NCBI RefSeq assembly: GCF_965638725.1
Contig: NC_134970.1
Span: forward strand, 4,717,001-4,781,000
Source of the DNA: Aptenodytes patagonicus
Lineage: Eukaryota > Chordata > Aves > Sphenisciformes > Spheniscidae
Direction of reading: 5' to 3'
Length of the DNA: 64,000 nt
Shown: piece after piece, positions 12,945 to 28,345 of the stretch
Position numbering within the stretch: the first letter of the stretch is position 1
Layout: every line of letters starts with the position of its first letter
Program-made: the position numbers and the translations under genes
Notes under the pieces: model-generated
What the model saw: only the letters and a program-made list of their open reading frames with translations
Databases searched by the model: none
Told to the model about the DNA's origin: nothing

Positions 12945-12994
12945 AGGGGGCATTTTCACCTATTTTATTATACACAAAACATGAGCAGGAAGTT
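12945..12994 (-). terminator. RPS10: RPS10 3' UTR and poly(A) signal
   Basis: The RPS10 stop codon (TAG, 12995-12997) is followed on the minus strand by a very short 3' UTR with AATAAA at 12964-12969, about 26 bases after the stop. Very short 3' UTRs are normal for ribosomal protein mRNAs. The cleavage point, expected near 12945, is inferred. Confidence 0.8.
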
Positions 12995-18423
<5,429 letters not shown>

Positions 18424-18829
18424 CTACCAGAAGTAACAACACGCTAGTTTGTATGAAAAGCCCAACACCTAAACAACACCCCCCAGATTACTGTCTCCTG
18501 TAAGAACTTTCTGAACTACTTTTCAACACCTGAGCTGCTGGGCAGCCCTTCCCATTGTCTTCCCGCAAAAGAAAAACTGAGCAGTCCAAACTTCTGGTCA
18601 TTAACATTAGAGCACATCGCCGTATTAAAGACCATAAACTCTCTCATGTCAGTCAAAACAAGGGACAGGGGCTGACGCAGGTGGGGCAGAGACGCAGCTC
18701 GGGGCAAGGCACGTTTCGGCTCTACCACCGGGGCCGGAGGCCTGAGGACACTCGTGCTGCTGCTGCTGCTGTTAATTCACACTCAACTCGGGAACCCGGG
18801 AGCCGAGGAAGCCTCTCACACTCCCCTCC

Positions 18830-19760
18830 CGGAGCCGGGAGCGGAGCCAGGCAGCGCACCTCGCTCACGCAGGAGCGCACCCCAGGCCCCTAAGCGCGCA
18901 CCAGCGCCGCGCTGCCGCCGTCGCACCCCAGCGAGGGGACACTCGGCTCCGGACGATGTTTCCCGACACGCCGGGCCCGGGAGCGGGACGCTCTGGCCCG
19001 AGCGGCGGGGAACCGCAGAGCTCCCGGTGCTCAGGGCACGGCGGCGTGCACGGGGCTGCTGAGCGGCAGGGCACCCTGGCCAGCCGTAGCCCCGTGCCGG
19101 CCCCGAGCAGGGCAGAGCCCGCGGCAGATCGAGGACCTCCCCCACGGGAGCCTCCCGGCGTGGAAGGCCCCGGTGCCACCGCTGGGAACTCAACGGGGCT
19201 CCCGCCGCGGCTCGTCCCTGCAGCCTGGGCCGGAGCCTGGAGCACCCGCTCCAGCCCAGGGCCCTCCAGCCCGAGGCCTGGCCCCCTCCGGTAACGGGGC
19301 CTCCCCGCGGCCCAGCGCCCCCCGGTCCCTCCCGCCCCGCAAACCGGGGCCTAGATTCCCCCCCCCATCCCGGAAATCCCCCCCGCGGGGGGCCGGGCCA
19401 GGGCTCCCCACCGCTGCCAAGCAGCGGCCCCACCGCGCCGCCCCGGGATGGCGCCGATGCGAGGCCGATACGGGCCCAGAGCGCGGCCTCACCGTGGCGG
19501 CGGCGGCGGGCCCGAGAGCGGAAAGGAGTGCGCACGCGCCGCGCGGCCGCTTCCGGCCTCCCGAAGGGCCCCCCGCCGCGGGTGGCCGCGGCGCTGCCTG
19601 AGCGGGGCGCGCGGGCCCCCTCCAGCCTGGGCGTGGGGGTGCCCGCTGCGGTGCCTGATGGGAAGGGTCACCGCCGCCGCGGGCAGCGCCGGCCGGGGCC
19701 CGGCGGCTCCGCGGGGTCAGCAACGCCCCCGGCCCCGAGCCCCCCCTCCGCCTCCCACCC
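18830..19760 (-). promoter_or_regulatory. RPS10: RPS10 CpG-island promoter
   Basis: Dense CpG sequence surrounds the predicted non-coding first exon. Just upstream of the predicted start on the minus strand are an NRF1-like site (TGCGCACGCGCC on the plus strand, 19529-19540) and an ETS/GABP site (CCGGAAGC on the minus strand, 19549-19556). Both are common in ribosomal protein promoters. No TATA box is evident. Island limits are approximate. Confidence 0.75.
19493..19525 (-). other. RPS10: RPS10 non-coding exon 1 with 5'-TOP start
   Basis: The minus strand shows a pyrimidine tract CTCCTTTCCGCTCTC, then a GCC-repeat leader and a GTGAGG donor (GT at 19492-19491). The next acceptor on the strand falls exactly at the RPS10 ATG. 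A 5' terminal oligopyrimidine start at about 19525 would put RPS10 under mTOR/LARP1 control, as for other ribosomal protein genes. The exact start base is inferred. Confidence 0.75.
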
Positions 19761-21317
19761 CAGTGCCGCCCCCTCCAGGTCGCCACCACAGACATCCCCT
19801 TCCACGGCCCCACTCGTGACAGCCCTTCCACGGCCCCACTCGTGTCACACCCTCATCCCCCACCCCGGCGTCGCCCCGGGGACTGACGCCAGCGCTGACC
19901 CCCCCATTGACACACACACACCCCCCCCCATTTTGGAGGGGAAGCGGCTCTGCGGGCGGGCGGCCAGCCTGGGCCTGTGTCCGTGCTGGGGCACAAGTGA
20001 CGTCCCCACACGGCCGGAGCGATGGCCGGGCTGTCCCCAGCCATGGGACACTTTCTGATCCCACCCCGGGGGGTACCGGGGTGAAGAGCTCCCCCCCCCC
20101 CCAGCTCCCCCGGGACATGGCTTCTTTCCCACCCCCCAGGCAGCTGCTCCGCACCGGGCACCAGCGGCCATTTCGGGGGGGGGGTTCTCGCTCCCCTGCT
20201 TTGAGCAGAGGAGCGTGGCAGGGACCCCGGGGCCGCCGGTGCCCGGTGCTCTGCCGTGGCATCCCAGCCGTCACCGCAGCCCGTCCCGCCGGCAGCGCCC
20301 TTTGGAGCCGGGCTGTAAAGCCCTGGCTGGGGTCCCGGGGGAGCCGCAGGTCCCACCCCGGGCTGCTCCCTGCTGGGCTCACACGCCCGAGCAAAGGGCT
20401 CGGGGCTCGCTGGAGGCAAGCAAAGTCCCCTTTGCGCCCCAAAATGCCCAGCCAGGAGATGGGGGCCACCTGCAGCCCCCCCCCGCCTGCAGCGCCCCCC
20501 CAGCCAGGCTCTTGGGCCAGGGTGGGGACGTGGTGGCCCCGGGCAGGGTGAAATGGGGGGACCGGAGCCGTGTCCCCTTAGGGCCACCCTGTGCAATGCC
20601 CCCCCCCCAGACCAGGGCTGCTCCTGCCCTGTTTGGAGGTTTGAACACCCCAGGAGCGACAGGAGCAGGCTCCCGCAGTCGGCGGAGGGGAGACGTCCCC
20701 GCTACCCCCCATAAACACCCCGGACCCGGGGGGGCTTTGCCACACGGCACCCCTCTCGACCCCCCTCTGGATGGGGAGAGGAGAGGGGAAGGCAGGCTGC
20801 CAGCAGACGCTTGCAGGGGAAGGAAAGAAAAGAGCAGGAGGGGACAAAAGCGCACGGAGGAGCAGGGGGAGGCTGGGGACCCCCCGCCACTGCTGCCGGC
20901 CAGGCCACGCGGGGCTCCCGGCTTATTCCCATCCGTCTCCGCAGTCGTGTTTTCACCTTGTGCGGCCAAGGAGTCGTTACGCCGGGACGGCGATTGGTTG
21001 GCTAAAAATGCCTCCCTAATCTCCGTGCTGATCTTTACCACCCTCCTCCCCATCTGCCGTGACCTTCCTGCCAATGTGCAGAGCCAGCACCGGCGAGAGG
21101 CAGCCAGCCCCGCTCCGCCAGCGTCCCCACGTCCCAAAGGTACCGCCATGCGGCTCCCGGCAGATTTGGGGCTGATCCGGCTCCCAGCGAGGCGGGAGGT
21201 TGGCGTCGGTGGGTTGGCCGGGGCTTGCTGCAGCGAGGGTTGCCGGCATAACGGCGGGTGACGGTGGCGGTATCCCCAGGTGGCGGATGGGGTGCCGGGG
21301 CTCAGTGTGTCGTGACA

Positions 21318-21327
21318 GTGACGTCAC
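21318..21327. promoter_or_regulatory. Palindromic CRE (GTGACGTCAC)
   Basis: The ten bases form a perfect palindrome containing the full CREB/ATF element TGACGTCA. It stands in intergenic DNA about 1.8 kb from the RPS10 start, upstream with respect to RPS10. Activity is inferred from the motif alone. Confidence 0.4.
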
Positions 21328-21652
21328 CCTGAGTCCCCTCCAGTGGTCCCCGGCTGGTGGTGGGTTTGAAATGGGTCCCCGCCCCATGCCGGTGGTTGCT
21401 TGCTGGGAAATGAAACCCGCTTCGGCAGAGCAGCTCCCTGACCCATTTTAAACAAGTTCCAACTTCTGCCGGATTGTGCCAAGTGGGGCTCGCCATCTGC
21501 CTCGGGTCCCCCCTCAAATTTCGGGTTCACCCGTTTTTCCTGTCCTCACGGCGTCTCTGGCAGGATGGGAAGGCAGCGTGGGTCCCGCAGGTCCCTTCCC
21601 GGCTGCCTGCACCTCCCGGGGGAGCTGGGGTCTGGTGTGAAGCGGCAGCGAG

Positions 21653-21711
21653 GGGCAGGGCTCTGGCAGGGGTCTGGGCAGGGGTCTGGGCAGGGGTCTG
21701 GCAGGGGGCAG
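21653..21711 (+). repeat. Minisatellite, about 12-bp unit GGGTCTGGGCAG
   Basis: Three to four imperfect head-to-tail copies of GGGTCTGGGCAG, G-rich on the plus strand and able in principle to form G-quadruplexes. Its right end, 21698-21711 (CTGGCAGGGGGCAG), matches the CTCF core pattern at 12 of 14 positions. Confidence 0.7.
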
Positions 21712-24215
21712 AGCTTCTGGGGGCTCACGAGACGTGGCATTGTGGGGCTGGTGGGATGCAGCATGCTCCAGCCCTCGTACGGCCCCGCTCTGTGCGCTGT
21801 GCCCATCGCCCCCATAGCCCACCCAGGCACCCGCCGCACCCAGGGCTCCTGGGGGGGGCTTCTGGGGGGTCTGCTGGCCCCACACACTGACCGCGGGGCC
21901 AGGGATGCCCCAGGGCTACGCTCGCCCTGCCACGCTGGGGGCTGGCACCGCTGGTGGATCAGCTGCTCTCAGCTCCGGGCACGGGGTCCCTCCAGCCCCC
22001 CGTGGATGCACAAGGGAGGGCTGGGACCTCAAGCTGGGACAGCCCGCGGTCGGGGGGCTGGCAGCAACCGTGCTCGTCTTCCCCTGCCGCTTCCCTGGGG
22101 CGCGTTTGGCATCGTCTTACCCGGTGAGAAACACAGGCTCCTGCTCCAAGCCCTGCAGTCAAAGGGGTTCAGCCTGCACCGGCAGCCCCTGCCCAGCTCC
22201 CGGGTACTCTGGGGCCGAGCTCGCGGCAGAGCCCCCTCCGGAGCTCCCTAATCCCGTCAGCCGTGGGGGCACGGCCGAGCTCTGCGACGCCCCAGCAGCT
22301 GGCAGGGAGCTGAGGCTCCGCAAGGCGGCTTAGGCTGAGCCCGGGCGCTGCCGGGGGGCTCTGCCTTCCCAGCTGCAGGCAGGGGCCAATGCTCACACCC
22401 CCCCCCCCACCCCGCCAGCCCACATTTACCCCCAGGGTGTGAGCTCTGGAGGCACACGGGACAACAGAGCTGTGATTTTGGGGCTGCGCTAGGGTGAGCA
22501 AGGTGGTCGGAGGGACCAGTGCCTGCCCCGGGAAGTCAGAGGGAGCAGTGGGGGTCCCTGCAGGGGGCTGGGGGAGGCTCGTACCCACCCGGGGGTTGTG
22601 CCTGCGCGTTTCGGGCTGCCCGGGCAGAGCTGGAGGCTGGTGCAACCCTGGGGCAGGAGGGGCTGTAGGATGTGGCTCGTCCTGAGGCGCCTGGAGCTGC
22701 CTGGTGCCATCCTGGGGCTTTGCTACCATTTTATCGCCTCGTTTCTTCCTCTCTGGGAGAGCAGCGATGGAGCTGGGAGGAGGAAACCCCACACACACAG
22801 GGCAGCCCCCCGGGATGCTGCAACAGTTGCAGCAATCCCTGGGAGAAATGCATCTCCTGGCTCGTCCCATGGAGCAGGAAAGCTGCCCTCGCCCGCCTCG
22901 TCCTGCCGCGCTGCCCAGCTCTGCATCTCCTCTTTGCCGCTCTTGCGCCTGCCTTGGAAATGGCAAAGCAAGCGCTTTGCTGAACGGATTAGAGCTTCCC
23001 CGGCAGCCTCTCGGGCTGCTCCAGCTTCTCTCAGCCCCTGCGCCGCCTCCCCCAGGCAAACCCCTTCCCTAAGCCAAATATTCAGGGCAAGACCACCGCC
23101 GCAGCACAGCTGGCCCGGCCAGGGGACTGCGCTGTTGGCCCCAAACAAGGACTCGGTGCCACACTGCGGCTCCCATCACGCCTGACCCTGAAACCCCGGC
23201 TGAAGCCCTGAGGGTCCTTCCCACCTCCTGGGATTTTGTGTTCCTTTTGCAGGAGCCCAGGGAAAACTGGGGAGTTCACCAGCCACCGGCTTGGCCGCTG
23301 CTGACGGTGCTGACCCTGCCCTGGGGTCTTGCACCCATCCATGAGCTCCCTCGGCCAGCGCTGGCCCCCTCCTCTCCCACCTCTCCCCAGGATGCGTGGC
23401 TGCCGAAGGGGCTGCAGCAGGGCAGGAGCTGGATTTAACTGTAAAAGGATTGAGGAAGGCAAGCCCGGGCGGCTGGCAGGCATCGATTAGTGACGTGCAC
23501 AGGGGCAGGGCGAGAAAAGGAAGGGAACATCAGTGCCGGCAAAGTGTGTCCGCACCGGGGCCACGTCCTGCAGCGTGCCAAAGCCTGGGTTTGGCTCTAT
23601 TATGTGGGATCCCCCTTGCTGGAAATCCTGTGTCCCCAACCCTGCTGGTTCCCCTGGCCGTGCCGGGAGGCGATGCTGCCAGGACCAGGATGGAGCTGGG
23701 CTGGAGCTGGGCTCCTCCGACACAGATCAGCAGGAGGAGGAGGCCTCGGCAAGCGGCTCTGCCGACGGACAGACTTTGTCCCTGCAGGGCGGCCAGCCCG
23801 GCTGGTGTTTGTGCAACACCTCGAAGGCAAACACAGGACCCTGCCACGCTTCTGCAGTCGTGGAGAAGGAGAGGCCACATCCAGCCGGCAGCTTCCCGGA
23901 GGAGCCTAGCCGGCATCCGGCTGCCCTTGGCGTGGCACAGCACGGGGGGAAGGAAGGCAGCGCGGCCCCAGCACCGCCCTCGCTGTGGCTGTGGGTAATA
24001 CATATGGGCTCCTCCCAGGCAGCTGCCTGCAGCGAGCTCCGCGCATTTTCCCAGGAAAAAAGGAGCCTTTATGTCCCGTCCCTGGCCCCGTCCCCGGAAG
24101 GGCTCGGAGGATGCCCCCAAGGCCAGTTATGAGCAGACAAGAAAGGGATTGTTTCGGTGGGAGCTGGGTTTCTGGCAGCACCTGCCCCGCACCAGGGCCC
24201 TCCACAATGGCTGCC

Positions 24216-24285
24216 TTTCTGCGTAATTGCTGCAGAGTGGCCAATTATCCTCCGCTGCTAATGAGAGATGCAAAATAGCCCTGCG
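24216..24285. promoter_or_regulatory. Candidate enhancer: homeodomain/POU site cluster
   Basis: Within GC-rich DNA this short AT-rich island contains GTAATTGC, CCAATTATCC, GCTAATGAG and ATGCAAAAT (one mismatch to the octamer ATGCAAAT) in about 70 bases. Such clusters are typical of conserved non-coding enhancers. No coding potential is visible. Confidence 0.3.
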
Positions 24286-24948
24286 CTTGCATTCTCCCGG
24301 CAAGCCCGAGAGGGCTCCTGGGACCAACGGCACATCTGCGGCGGGGGCGCAGCCTGGGCACGGGGTGAGCACGGGGGCACTGGCCCCATCTGGCCCTGCA
24401 AACCCCAGTTCACGCTCCTCTCTGCCCCCGGCATCGAGTGGGAAGGGGCAGCGGGAGGCCAGGGATGGGCTCGGGATGAGCAGGATGTCGGGACCCCTCT
24501 CTGCCCCCATCCCCAAGCAGCCTTCCCTGGAGCGCCCATGGGCCAGGGGCTCTCCCGTTGCTCCCAGAATCAGCCAGCTCAGCAGAGAGCACCATAACCA
24601 GGGGCTCTGCCGTGATTTAGGAAATGCATTTTCCTTTCCTTGCTAGGGAGGCAGACGGGAGCAGGCCACGCTTGAAAAATCCCCCCCTTAATCGTGCAAA
24701 GGCTGGCACTCGTGGCCGGGTGATGGGCAGAGCGGCTGATAGCTGGTGGCATTTCTCTCCTCTCCTGCCCGCACCGGCTCGCTGCGCAGGCAGGCTGCTG
24801 GCAGCCGCGAGAGCACGGTGTGGGCTAATTTGCTCTGCTTCTCAGTTTGCCGTGGTACTCGAAGAGCCGTAATTTAAGAGCTGCAAGTGGCCCGATAAAT
24901 CAGGGCTTATTTCCTGCCAGTACTGGCCGCTGCTTCCCACAAGGAAAC

Positions 24949-25035
24949 TCATTTTACAGGAGGGGAAATGACTTACCACGGGAAATAGTAAGCGGTGGGA
25001 TGACGAGAGCCAGGGAAAAGTTTGTCGTGGCTGAG
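24949..25035 (+). mobile_element. MIR-like ancient SINE fragment
   Basis: CTCATTTTACAGGAGGGGAA resembles the MIR core CCATTTTACAGATGAGGAA. About 25 bases further on, AGTAAGCGGTGGGATGACG resembles the next conserved MIR block, in the same order and orientation. The piece is diverged and truncated. Comparison is with a consensus recalled from memory. Confidence 0.4.
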
Positions 25036-26929
25036 TTTTTGGTGAAGGAACCGGCTGACGTGCATTGCGGGAGCCTCGTGCTGTGGAGGCAGGGCTCCTG
25101 CCTGCTACCAGCACTGAGCAGCCTGAGCTGCCGTGGAAGGAGACGTGGGTTGGTCCCACCTGCATGGACCTCCATCTGCCACAAAGCTGGTGGCAATGAG
25201 GTGTTAGCACTGGGGAACCCTCCCCAAGTCACTGAGGTCCCCCCCCGTCACCCTCCTGGAGAGCGTTTGTCACCCAATGCTTAATGCCAAGAACATTTGC
25301 TCCTCCGCAGCATGGATGCTGTCAGGGCAGAAGGCAGCTGGGACAGCCCGGCGGCGCCTGCAGCAGCCCTGCGCTGAGAACTGCCAACTCATTGCATGCA
25401 AGGATGATGCCCAGTTAATCAGCACTCTCCAGTTCCTCGCCCTGAAATGCCAGCAGGCAAAGATACCCCGGCACCTGCAGGAACCACAGTCCATCCCCGC
25501 TCCCGTGTCGGGATCGGGGAGCGTTAGATCGCTTGGGTCTCGCATGCTGCTGCCAGCTGCAGCCGGGCATGAAATATTTTGGGGGCCTTTCTGTCCGGCC
25601 ATGAGGGGGAAAGACACGCTCGGATAGCACAAAGCTGGAAGGAGCCGGAAGGCAGGCAGGACGGAGAGCCCCACCAAGCTTCATTAAGCAGTCGAAGGCG
25701 CTTGTTAGGGGAAAGCTGAGCTGGCGTCGGAGGCCGGCAGAGCCTCCGGGGACTGGGTCGCATTCTCTGGGCAACCCGATCCTGGCGGCAGCGGCCCGGC
25801 AGCCTCATTACTGCAGCTTCTGCGGGCGGCTTTGGTTACTCGGCTGGAAGCGCTCGTCTCCTGCTGGCTTTTAATTTCCCTGACATCACCCGCGAGCTGG
25901 GGGAAATGCAGGCGCAGTGCATTCGGGCAGTTGAGAGGGGGAGAGCCTGTCGCCACCCCCACCCGCATCCTCCCCGCTCCCCTACAGCCCCGGCCGTGGG
26001 GCGGGAGGGCTCCAGCCTCCTGCTCCCCACTGGGACCCGCATCCTGTGATAAGCCCTGGTGACCCCGGGCACAAGCCCCGGGGCTCGGGTGGAGAAGGCA
26101 GATGGCAGTGGGGAGGGAGCTGCCCTGCTCCCTGGCCTCAAAGAAGCCTCAGGGGGGGTGCAGCCCTCGTCACCCCCTTCCCCAGCCCCGCTTTCCCCAG
26201 CCCAGCCCTGCCGGGTGGGAAGGACCGTTTCTGCTTCTCCCGTCAGCCTGTTCCCAGCTGGCACATTTGGCAAGGGGGCGGCACCGGCTGCCTCTCCAAA
26301 GGTGTTTTGGGGTGTTTGTTTCTGCAAAAGCTGCGGCTCAGCCCTAAAACCCTCCCTGCAGCCCCTGCCTGGGGCCCGTGGAGGTGGCAGAGCACCCGGG
26401 GGAGGAGAGGAGGGAGCGCATTGCTCTGTCCCGTCCTGTGCAGGAGGGACAAGGACCCAAGGAGCAGCAGGACGAGGACCCCGGGGTATCCTCACTCAGC
26501 TCCCCAAAGAGCCTCCCAGCAGCGCAGCCTAAGGGGGAAGGAGCCCGTTCGTGGCCCTAACGGAGCCCCGCAGCGGCAGGCAGCGCCGCTGGGGCCGGAC
26601 ACCCACACGCACCCGGCCGCAGGCTCCTGGCACCCCACCACCTCCTCCGTCCCCGTGCCCCGGTCCGCAGCACCCCATGCAGTGGGGTAGCCCTGTCCGG
26701 CGGGTGCTGAGCACCCACCTGGCACCAGGGGTAGGTGCCTGGGGACCGTGCCCTGGGTGAGGGCTGGTCGGGGGCGGGGGGGGGGGGGGGCCTGGAAGGG
26801 GCTGGCAGCAGTGTAGCACCCCGGGGTGGGTGCAGACCCGGGGGCAGCAGGCCAAGGGGTGGGGCGTGGGGGGGGTGGGGGTCCATCCCCCCCACACCCC
26901 CCCCGCTTCACATTCCCCCCCCGGGATGA

Positions 26930-27143
26930 TTTTTGCAACCTTTGCAGGCAGCGGCTCCATCCCCGGTTGCCATGGCAACGGGCGGCTGCAGGCAGGGCGC
27001 GCGCCCGCGGCCGTGCGCGCCGCCGCCGCTGCACGGCTGGTGCGGAGCGGAGCGCAGCGCAGCGCAGCGCAGCGCAGCCCGCCCGGCCCGCCGTACCCGG
27101 CCAAGCCCCCCCGGGCCCCCGCGGCCCCCGCCGCCCGGCCCAG
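26930..27143 (+). promoter_or_regulatory. PACSIN1: Probable PACSIN1 promoter and non-coding exon 1
   Basis: A dense CpG block ends at a strong donor, CCCAG|GTAAGCG, with GT at 27144. It lies upstream of the acceptor (CAG at 33637-33639) of the exon carrying the PACSIN1 start codon, and no coding frame is expected in it. A pentamer run of CGCAG units (about 27050-27078) and an RFX X-box are inside. Linking it to PACSIN1 is an inference from order, strand and splice signals; the start point is not known. Confidence 0.6.
26966..26979. promoter_or_regulatory. Perfect palindromic X-box (RFX site)
   Basis: GTTGCCATGGCAAC is a perfect 14-bp inverted repeat and matches the consensus X-box bound by RFX1-RFX3 dimers. 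It lies 164 bases upstream of the donor of the probable PACSIN1 exon 1, a normal promoter position. RFX factors drive many neuronal and ciliary genes, and PACSIN1 is neuronal in mammals. Confidence 0.65.
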
Positions 27144-27243
27144 GTAAGCGCCAGCCCCTGCGGGGCTTCGCCGGGGGCAGCCTGGGAAGGGGCAGTTGAT
27201 GCCCGGGTCCCCTGTGGGGACGGGGCTGCCTGGGGGCCTTTGC

Positions 27244-27300
27244 GCGGGTGGGGACGGGGGGTGCGGGTGGGGACGGGGGTGCGGGATGCCTGGGTCCCTT
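27244..27300 (+). repeat. G-rich tandem repeat next to the intron 1 donor
   Basis: Two and a third copies of an 18-19-bp unit (GCGGGTGGGGACGGGGGT) begin about 100 bases after the donor of the probable PACSIN1 exon 1, and related TGCCTGGGTCCC segments flank them. The plus strand has many G3-G6 runs and could form quadruplexes in the nascent RNA. Confidence 0.65.
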
Positions 27301-28254
27301 GCGGGGATGGGGGGAGGGCGGGGGGGGGGGGATGCTGTGCAAAGACCAGGCAGTACGGCGTGGGTTTGCACCCCACCCCCCCAGCAGGACACGGTGTCCC
27401 CTGATCCCTTCTGCAAGCCAGGGAGGCTCGGGGGGGACATGACCTTCACCCCCCCTATGCGTCCGATGGGGTGCTGGGGCAAGGGACACCCCCTCCGTGA
27501 CGCTGCCACACTCCCAGGTTTGTGCCTCAGTTTCCCCAGCTGCAAACGATGCGGGGGGACTTGTGCTGTCCATGTCATCACTGTCCCCCTGCCCAAATGA
27601 GTGCCTCACCCCATCACTAAAGCCCCTCCTTTTGCCGTTGTCACCCCAGCTTCCTCCTTGCTCTCCCCTGCCATCCCCCTGCTTTCCTACCCCCTCTCTG
27701 AGGCCCCTCCAGCTCCAAGTCTCCTTCCCCCACCACAGACAGCTAAAATCCCGCCGTCCCTCCACATCGCCCTGCTCCTGGCAGCCCCGTTCGCCTCCTG
27801 TCACTGCCAGCCCCAGGTCCATCCCGCCAAGGTACAGGGGACGGGACTCCCCCCCCCATGCCAGCATGTGACGCTCTGGTTTCCCCCCTCCCTGATGCGG
27901 AAGCGAGGGGACAGCACCGCTGTATCCTCCACCACCATTGTTTGCTACTTCTCGGTTTAATTGCAAACCTCATATTTGGATTTCTGCCTAAACCCCGCTC
28001 CTGGGACCACAAAAATCCCTGCTCGAGAGTCCTGAGCATCCTTGTTTACAGTGGCAAGCTAAGGCGGAAGGCTGAGAAAAGCTGCAGAGCTGGAAGGCAA
28101 GTCGAAACCTCACGAGCTTGAGGCTCAGCCCCGTCTGCCTTCCCCAGGCCTGAGCACATGCGTGGGGTTGACAATCCTGCTTCTGCACCCCGCCGTGGTG
28201 CCTATCCACATTCCTGGCACATCTGCTATACCTGAGCCGGGCTGCAAGCTCCCC

Positions 28255-28345
28255 TGGAGAGAAACACTTGCGTTATCTGCAAATGCCATGCATATTTCCA
28301 GAAATCTTTGCACAAGGCTCGTAAAATCCCTAGAAGACTTTGATG
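28255..28345. promoter_or_regulatory. Candidate enhancer in PACSIN1 intron 1
   Basis: An AT-rich island in GC-rich intron sequence carries TGCAAATGCC, ATGCATATTT and TTTCCAGAAATC within about 60 bases, resembling POU/octamer half-sites and a TTCC-N3-GAA STAT-like site (TTCCAGAAA). Evidence is motif density and the local change in composition only. Confidence 0.3.

Larger units (their letters stand above)
19761..26929. other. RPS10-PACSIN1 intergenic stretch, no gene seen
   Basis: About 7 kb of GC-rich DNA between two divergent promoters. Long open frames occur on both strands, but they overlap one another, are proline/arginine/glycine-rich and match nothing I know; high G+C explains them. 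Supported items inside are the minisatellite near 21.7 kb, a CRE palindrome at 21318-21327, a homeodomain-site cluster near 24.25 kb and a MIR-like piece near 25.0 kb. Confidence 0.65.

Noticed and set aside
21413-21423. Short GCTTCGGCAG match to U6 snRNA
   Set aside because: Only about ten bases match; the rest of U6 is absent.
19907-23059. Many overlapping 200-350-codon ORFs on both strands
   Set aside because: They overlap one another on opposite strands with no family likeness or splice logic.
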